DNA of 64,000 nucleotides, from NCBI GenBank assembly GCA_027067055.1, contig JAMOMK010000114.1, forward strand, positions 1 through 64,000, written 5' to 3'. The position numbers and the translations under genes were made by a program. Origin of the DNA: Lysobacterales bacterium (GTDB lineage Bacteria; Pseudomonadota; Gammaproteobacteria; Xanthomonadales; Marinicellaceae). The notes under the pieces were generated by a model, which was given only the letters and a program-made list of their open reading frames with translations, did no database searches and had not been told where the DNA came from. Below, piece by piece: positions 60,137-64,000 of this stretch (position 1 is the stretch's first letter; every line of letters starts with the position of its first letter).

Positions 60137-60156
60137 CATAGTCTAAATTAAAAGCC

Positions 60157-61035
60157 TTAAGCTTGCATTTGAGTTTTGAGCTTTTTCAAGGCAACGGCTT
60201 CAAGTTGTCTAATGCGCTCAGCAGAGACGCCGTATTTTGCTGCTAATTGGTGCAAAGTGGCTTTTTTATCTTGTAACCAACGGCTTTCAATAATATCTAA
60301 ACTGCGTTCATCAAGTTTATCTAAGCCTTTAAACAATAAGTTGTGATTTTTATCATCACGTGTCTCTTTTTCAAGTACGTCTTCAGGTGTTGGTGATGAG
60401 TTGGTCAACCATGCTTGAGGAGAAAATGTATTGTCCTCATCATTTTCATCCATTGGTAAATCAAAGCAGACATCTTGACCGTGAAGACGCGATTCCATTT
60501 CGACCACTACTTCTGGTTTGACATCTAAATCTTTTGCGATTTTAGCAATTTCAGGACCTCGTAACCAACCAAGACGTTTTTTATTTTTACGCAAGTTGAA
60601 AAATAATTTACGGTGTGCTTTAGTCGTAGCAACTTTAAGTATACGCCAGTTCTTTAGAATATATTCGTGAATTTCAGCACGAATCCAATGCACTGCGAAC
60701 GAAACTAAGCGAACTTTATGTGAAGGGTCAAAGCGTTTAACAGCTTTCATTAAGCCAATATTACCTTCTTGAATAAGGTCACCTACAGGTAAACCATAAC
60801 CTGCATACGAGCGCGCCACATAGACGACAAAACGTAAATGTGATGTGACTAAACGGTGGGCCGCTTCAAAATCGTTGTCCTCAAATACCTTAAGTCCAAG
60901 TTCGATTTCTTCTTCTCGTGATAAAATTGCAATTTGATTGACGGCACTGATATAGCTTTCTAAAGATCCAGAAAGTGCTGGAATTTTAGCCATAGCTTTA
61001 GTTTTTGAGTTGTCTTTATTTAAATCTTTGTTCAT
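60157..61035 (-). CDS. rpoH: heat-shock sigma factor RpoH (sigma-32)
   Basis: 292 residues. Region 2: RLVTSHLRFVVYVARSYAGY, GLPVGDLIQEGNIGLMKAVK (region 2.1-2.2), then LVSFAVHWIRAEIHEYILKN (2.3-2.4) and HRKLFFNLRKNKKRLGWL, the RpoH box region. Region 4: LQDKKATLHQLAAKYGVSAE, RIRQLEAVALKKLK. AGGAGT lies before the ATG. It directs RNA polymerase to chaperone and protease promoters. It lies downstream of sppA on the same strand; the 141 bp between them may carry its own promoter. Confidence 0.96.
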   Translation of the reverse strand: MNKDLNKDNSKTKAMAKIPALSGSLESYISAVNQIAILSREEEIELGLKVFEDNDFEAAHRLVTSHLRFVVYVARSYAGYGLPVGDLIQEGNIGLMKAVKRFDPSHKVRLVSFAVHWIRAEIHEYILKNWRILKVATTKAHRKLFFNLRKNKKRLGWLRGPEIAKIAKDLDVKPEVVVEMESRLHGQDVCFDLPMDENDEDNTFSPQAWLTNSSPTPEDVLEKETRDDKNHNLLFKGLDKLDERSLDIIESRWLQDKKATLHQLAAKYGVSAERIRQLEAVALKKLKTQMQA

Positions 61036-61176
61036 TTTATTACTCCTAGTTATTCCCGAAAAATCGGCAAATAAATGTGTTATATAAAAATCTGTCCTTC
61101 CTATGAAGCAACAGAGATGTGGATTATATACTATGACAAGTATTTAAAGCAATAGTTCAAAAGTCATGTTGTTAAT

Positions 61177-63039
61177 TTATTGATTAATATCACACAAACA
61201 GTGAGCATATTGCGTTAATTCGCCTTGTTTGGCATGAGTGACTAATTCCAATGATTTCTCAAGTGGAGAAAGTATCTTTTCAATCAACATATGTTGTTTT
61301 GGCAGGAGGTCAATATCAAAATTGTCACTGACTTGTGCCAGTGTTGACATTAAGAACTGCTGGGTTGCACTTAACTCAGGTTCAATCCATGTCAAATCAT
61401 AATCATTATCAATACTTGCCTTATTTGCGGCATCGGCTATGGCATCAGATAAGGTGCCAATTTCGTCAATTAAGCCAAACTCTTTGGCTTGTTTAGCTGT
61501 CCATACTCGACCTCGTGCAATACTATCAACCAATTCAATATCCATATTTCGTGCCATGGCAACAGATGAAATAAACTGTTGATAACCATGATCAATATTG
61601 GATTGAATAAGTTCAGCTAGATTTTCATTAAGCTCTCGATCAGGTCGAAAGGCTCCAGCCCAATCTGATGTGCCTACACCGTCAGTGTGTACGCCAATTT
61701 TTGCTAAAGTTTTTGGGTAAGTCATAAACATGCCAAATATCCCGATAGAACCTGTAATAGTGGCATCGGATGCATAAATTTTGTCCGCTGTCATGGAAAT
61801 CCAATATCCACCTGAGGCGGCAACATTGCCCATGGAAACAACCACAGGTTTGCCTGCAACTTTAATAGCGTCGACTTCACGTCTAATTTGCTCAGATGCA
61901 AAAACTGCTCCACCACCAGAATTAACACGTAGTACAACGGCTTTGACTGATTTGTCTAAGCGAGCTTTGCGCAACAAGTTGCTGGTCGAAACACCACCAA
62001 TACTACCAGCATCTTGCTCACCATTTAAGATGGTTCCTTCGGCAACAATAATGGCGATTTTATTAGGTTTTGGCAAAGATTTTTCTTGGTCAATAACGGT
62101 TAAATAATCAATTAATCCGATATTTCTAAAGCCATTGTCATCTTCGCCTTTGGCACTTAAATCTGCAATGTATTTTTCTTTAAAATGTTGGTTTTTGATT
62201 TGGTCTATTAAGCCAGCTTTTTTGTACATACTTGCCATATCACCACTGGAATCTTTCAGTAATGTTGCTTGGTCTTCGATGATTTTATTAAAATCGTCAA
62301 TGCTGATATTTCTTTTGTCAACAATGCCTTGGGTATACGTTTTCCATAAATCATTCATGTAGTGTAAAGAAGCTTCTTTGGCTTCGATTGACATGTCATT
62401 ACGAATATAGGGTTCGGCAGCTGATTTGTATTCGCCTACACGAAATAAATGCACATCGACTCCAAGTTTGTCTAGACCATCTTTAAAGTAATTACGGTAA
62501 CTGCCATAGCCCTGGAAAAACATAAAGGCTTGTGGGTCAAGTATTATCTCATCAGCTAAATTAGCAAAATAGTATTGGTTTTGGCTCATGTTTTCGGCTA
62601 ATGCGATAATAGGTTTTTTGGAAACCTTGCGAAATTTAGCAATGGCATTTTCCAATTCTTTTAAATCAGCTAAACCAATACCCCACATAAAGTCAGGGCT
62701 TAGTACTAAAACTGAAATTCGTTCATCAGTAGCGGCTTTTTCGATGGCTTTAACTAAGTCCCGTAATTGCGTTTCAGGTACATCCGAGCCCTGTAGTTGT
62801 TGGATAAACTTTTCCGATGGCGTGCCACTGAATTGATTAACTACCATACCAGCTGGCGCAATCACTAAAGCGGTGTTTCTTTTGAGTTCAACCTTATCAT
62901 TAAAGAAAAGTATTTTCACAAGGAAAAAGAGAATAATTAAGAGGATAAAATGTCTAGTGAAATTTGCCAACTTAACTAAAGTATTGGGAATAAACTCGAT
63001 GAGTTTTCTTAAAAATGATTTTTGTGTTTGTGTATTCAT
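61177..63039 (-). CDS. sppA: signal peptide peptidase SppA (67K type)
   Basis: 620 residues. An N-terminal membrane helix (FILLIILFFLVKILFFND) anchors the protein, and two tandem S49 domains follow. The catalytic lysine belongs to RVGEYKSAAEPYIRND (about 207), in the first domain. The second domain provides the serine in VVSMGNVAASGGYWISMTAD, next to VVLRVNSGGGAVFASEQIRR. This is the long E. coli-type enzyme, a homotetramer that cleans signal peptides from the inner membrane. An SDR gene is 32 bp upstream, likely co-transcribed. Confidence 0.95.
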   Translation of the reverse strand: MNTQTQKSFLRKLIEFIPNTLVKLANFTRHFILLIILFFLVKILFFNDKVELKRNTALVIAPAGMVVNQFSGTPSEKFIQQLQGSDVPETQLRDLVKAIEKAATDERISVLVLSPDFMWGIGLADLKELENAIAKFRKVSKKPIIALAENMSQNQYYFANLADEIILDPQAFMFFQGYGSYRNYFKDGLDKLGVDVHLFRVGEYKSAAEPYIRNDMSIEAKEASLHYMNDLWKTYTQGIVDKRNISIDDFNKIIEDQATLLKDSSGDMASMYKKAGLIDQIKNQHFKEKYIADLSAKGEDDNGFRNIGLIDYLTVIDQEKSLPKPNKIAIIVAEGTILNGEQDAGSIGGVSTSNLLRKARLDKSVKAVVLRVNSGGGAVFASEQIRREVDAIKVAGKPVVVSMGNVAASGGYWISMTADKIYASDATITGSIGIFGMFMTYPKTLAKIGVHTDGVGTSDWAGAFRPDRELNENLAELIQSNIDHGYQQFISSVAMARNMDIELVDSIARGRVWTAKQAKEFGLIDEIGTLSDAIADAANKASIDNDYDLTWIEPELSATQQFLMSTLAQVSDNFDIDLLPKQHMLIEKILSPLEKSLELVTHAKQGELTQYAHCLCDINQ

Positions 63040-63071
63040 GGGTTTGATTATAAGTCCTTTAAAAATTTTTA

Positions 63072-63758
63072 CTACCTGTCAATAGTCATATTTAATAGTT
63101 CTATGTATTGTTTGACAACTATTTCAGGTTGCACTAAGCCTTTGTCTGTTTCTGCAGGCCAAGCTTTGGCACGTAGTTGGGTTTTCATGGGAGCTGGTAC
63201 CAATGAGTTGACGCTTACTTTAAAGTCTTCCATTTCTTCTTTGAGAACAGAAGCAAAATGGTTAATACCCGCTTTGGTTGTGCCATAAGCACCCCAATAA
63301 GCTTTGGCAACAGTGTCTAAGTTTTCAGTGGTGAAAATAATTGAACCTTGGCTTTTTTTCAATAATGGCAATAAAGATTGGGTCAGAAAAATCGGAGAAT
63401 TAAGATTTATCTGCATTTCTTGCAACCAGCGAGTGGCTTCATAGTGGGTAAACTCTGTTAAACCACTGAATTCAGCAGCTGTATGCACCAAAGCATCAAG
63501 TGAGCCAATATTCTTGTCAATAGTCAGGGCTAGTTGGTAAAAATCATTCGGTGTGGCACCAACCAAGTCCATGGGATAAGCCATCGGTTCTTTGCCACCC
63601 TGTTCAATAATTTTATCACACATGATATTTAAGGAACGCGGATTTTTATCTGAAATAATTACATCGGCTTGTTGCTGGCATAATTCTAAGGCAAGAGCAG
63701 AGCCAAGTCCGCCACAAGCACCTGTGAGGAATATGGTTTTGTTTTTCAAATTGTTCAT
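63072..63758 (-). CDS. short-chain dehydrogenase/reductase (YciK-like)
   Basis: 228 residues. The cofactor loop is IFLTGACGGLGSALALELCQ (T-G-x-x-x-G-L-G), followed by DVIISDKNPRSLN. The catalytic YxxxK is AYWGAYGTTKAGINHFAS with Ser replaced by Thr earlier in SIIFTTENL, and the late segment is VNSLVPAPMKTQLRAKAWP. It resembles E. coli YciK, an SDR of unknown substrate (YciK also lies in a stable gene neighbourhood). Likely an operon with sppA. Confidence 0.85.
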   Translation of the reverse strand: MNNLKNKTIFLTGACGGLGSALALELCQQQADVIISDKNPRSLNIMCDKIIEQGGKEPMAYPMDLVGATPNDFYQLALTIDKNIGSLDALVHTAAEFSGLTEFTHYEATRWLQEMQINLNSPIFLTQSLLPLLKKSQGSIIFTTENLDTVAKAYWGAYGTTKAGINHFASVLKEEMEDFKVSVNSLVPAPMKTQLRAKAWPAETDKGLVQPEIVVKQYIELLNMTIDR

Positions 63759-63789
63759 GGGCTTATTTTGCCATGAAAAGTTTAAAAAT

Positions 63790-63878
63790 TAATGATAATA
63801 TTAAAAATAACGTGAAAAATATGATTATATTGTTAATTATTCACGTATATATTGTGAATATCGTGAACACATGACATT
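63790..63878 (+). promoter_or_regulatory. repeated GTGAA/TTCAC half-sites upstream of fic
   Basis: Several half sites occur in a short AT-rich stretch: CGTGAA (63,810-63,815), TTCACG (63,840-63,845), GTGAA (63,854-63,858) and CGTGAA (63,862-63,867). ATTCAC-gtatatatt-GTGAAT is a perfect inverted repeat. The pattern suggests an operator in the fic promoter. The binding protein is unknown. Confidence 0.45.
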
Positions 63879-63886
63879 ATGAAGAA

Positions 63887-64000
63887 ATGGAACAAATACA
63901 CAAATTACGTAACCGTTACCTTAAAGTTGTTGATGGTAAAGCCTCGCTATTGAAAATGATAGGCGAGAGTGAAATATCAGAACAAGTCTATAACTCCAAT
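63887..64000 (+). CDS. Fic-family protein, N-terminal part (cut by window edge)
   Basis: The first 38 residues, open to the right edge: MEQIHKLRNRYLKVVDGKAS, LLKMIGESEISEQVYNSN. The SEISEQVYNSN segment is the well-known N-terminal pattern of Fic proteins (S-N-A-I-E-x-x-x-L follows beyond the edge). The core HPFxxGNGR motif is outside, so AMPylation activity cannot be judged. The ATG at 63,887 is preceded by GAAGAA; another ATG at 63,879 is out of frame. Confidence 0.7.
   Translation, partial: MEQIHKLRNRYLKVVDGKASLLKMIGESEISEQVYNSN

Noticed and set aside
1-64000. tRNA, rRNA genes or riboswitches
   Set aside because: I looked for cloverleaf segments, rRNA signatures and common riboswitch cores in intergenic regions and saw none I could support by eye.

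Overview
This 64 kb window is ordinary chromosome from an AT-rich, Gram-negative bacterium, very probably a gammaproteobacterium. The support is a set of gammaproteobacterial genes and gene orders: valS, pepA, lptF/lptG, xerD-dsbC, a full-length PurL, rpoH, ettA, sppA and a multi-gene TonB system. The type II secretion operon has the Xanthomonas (xps) order E-F-G-H-I-J-K-L-M-N-D. I cannot name the genus with confidence; a marine relative of Marinicella or the Xanthomonadales would fit.

Layout. 1-1000: toxin-antitoxin genes (a cut ParE-like toxin, parDE). 1112-2599: ppx. 2933-5698: valS. 5711-13289: an accessory island between valS and pepA, at the place where holC normally lies. 13297-17519: pepA, divergent lptF-lptG, an RDD protein. 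17751-22857: DUF3450, MotA-type channel, ExbB, ExbD, TonB and TPR protein. 22864-28558: xerD, dsbC, purL. 28555-40148: type II secretion operon. 40277-45597: secreted proteins and a RhuM/hsdS remnant. 45590-51802: wzm/wzt polysaccharide exporter and glycosyltransferases. 51799-56512: a winged-helix/TPR regulator divergent from small exported proteins. 56509-63758: ettA, an HExxH protein, a repeat lipoprotein, rpoH, sppA, an SDR. 63887-end: start of a Fic gene.

The most notable system is a complete diversity-generating retroelement (DGR) at about 7,900-11,980. Its order is exported DUF1566 target 1 (VR1), Avd-like four-helix protein, template repeat (TR), reverse transcriptase, exported DUF1566 target 2 (VR2). 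TR, VR1 and VR2 are each 132 bp. Apart from one fixed G/C difference in the last codon, every TR-VR difference falls on a template adenine (18 for VR1, 23 for VR2). The reverse transcriptase frame has been enlarged by in-frame palindromic dispersed repeats placed outside its catalytic motifs.

The same island carries two GxxExxY genes, each enclosed in its own long inverted repeat made of CGCAAAG/CGCAGAG-type units. The second gene is broken by a 161-bp MITE. A related MITE with different ends sits after wzm. A decayed IS1380-family element with intact ends and a brnTA pair complete the island. The exported DGR targets, the type II secretion system and the several exported proteins suggest a surface with a diversifiable binding function; this last point is inference.
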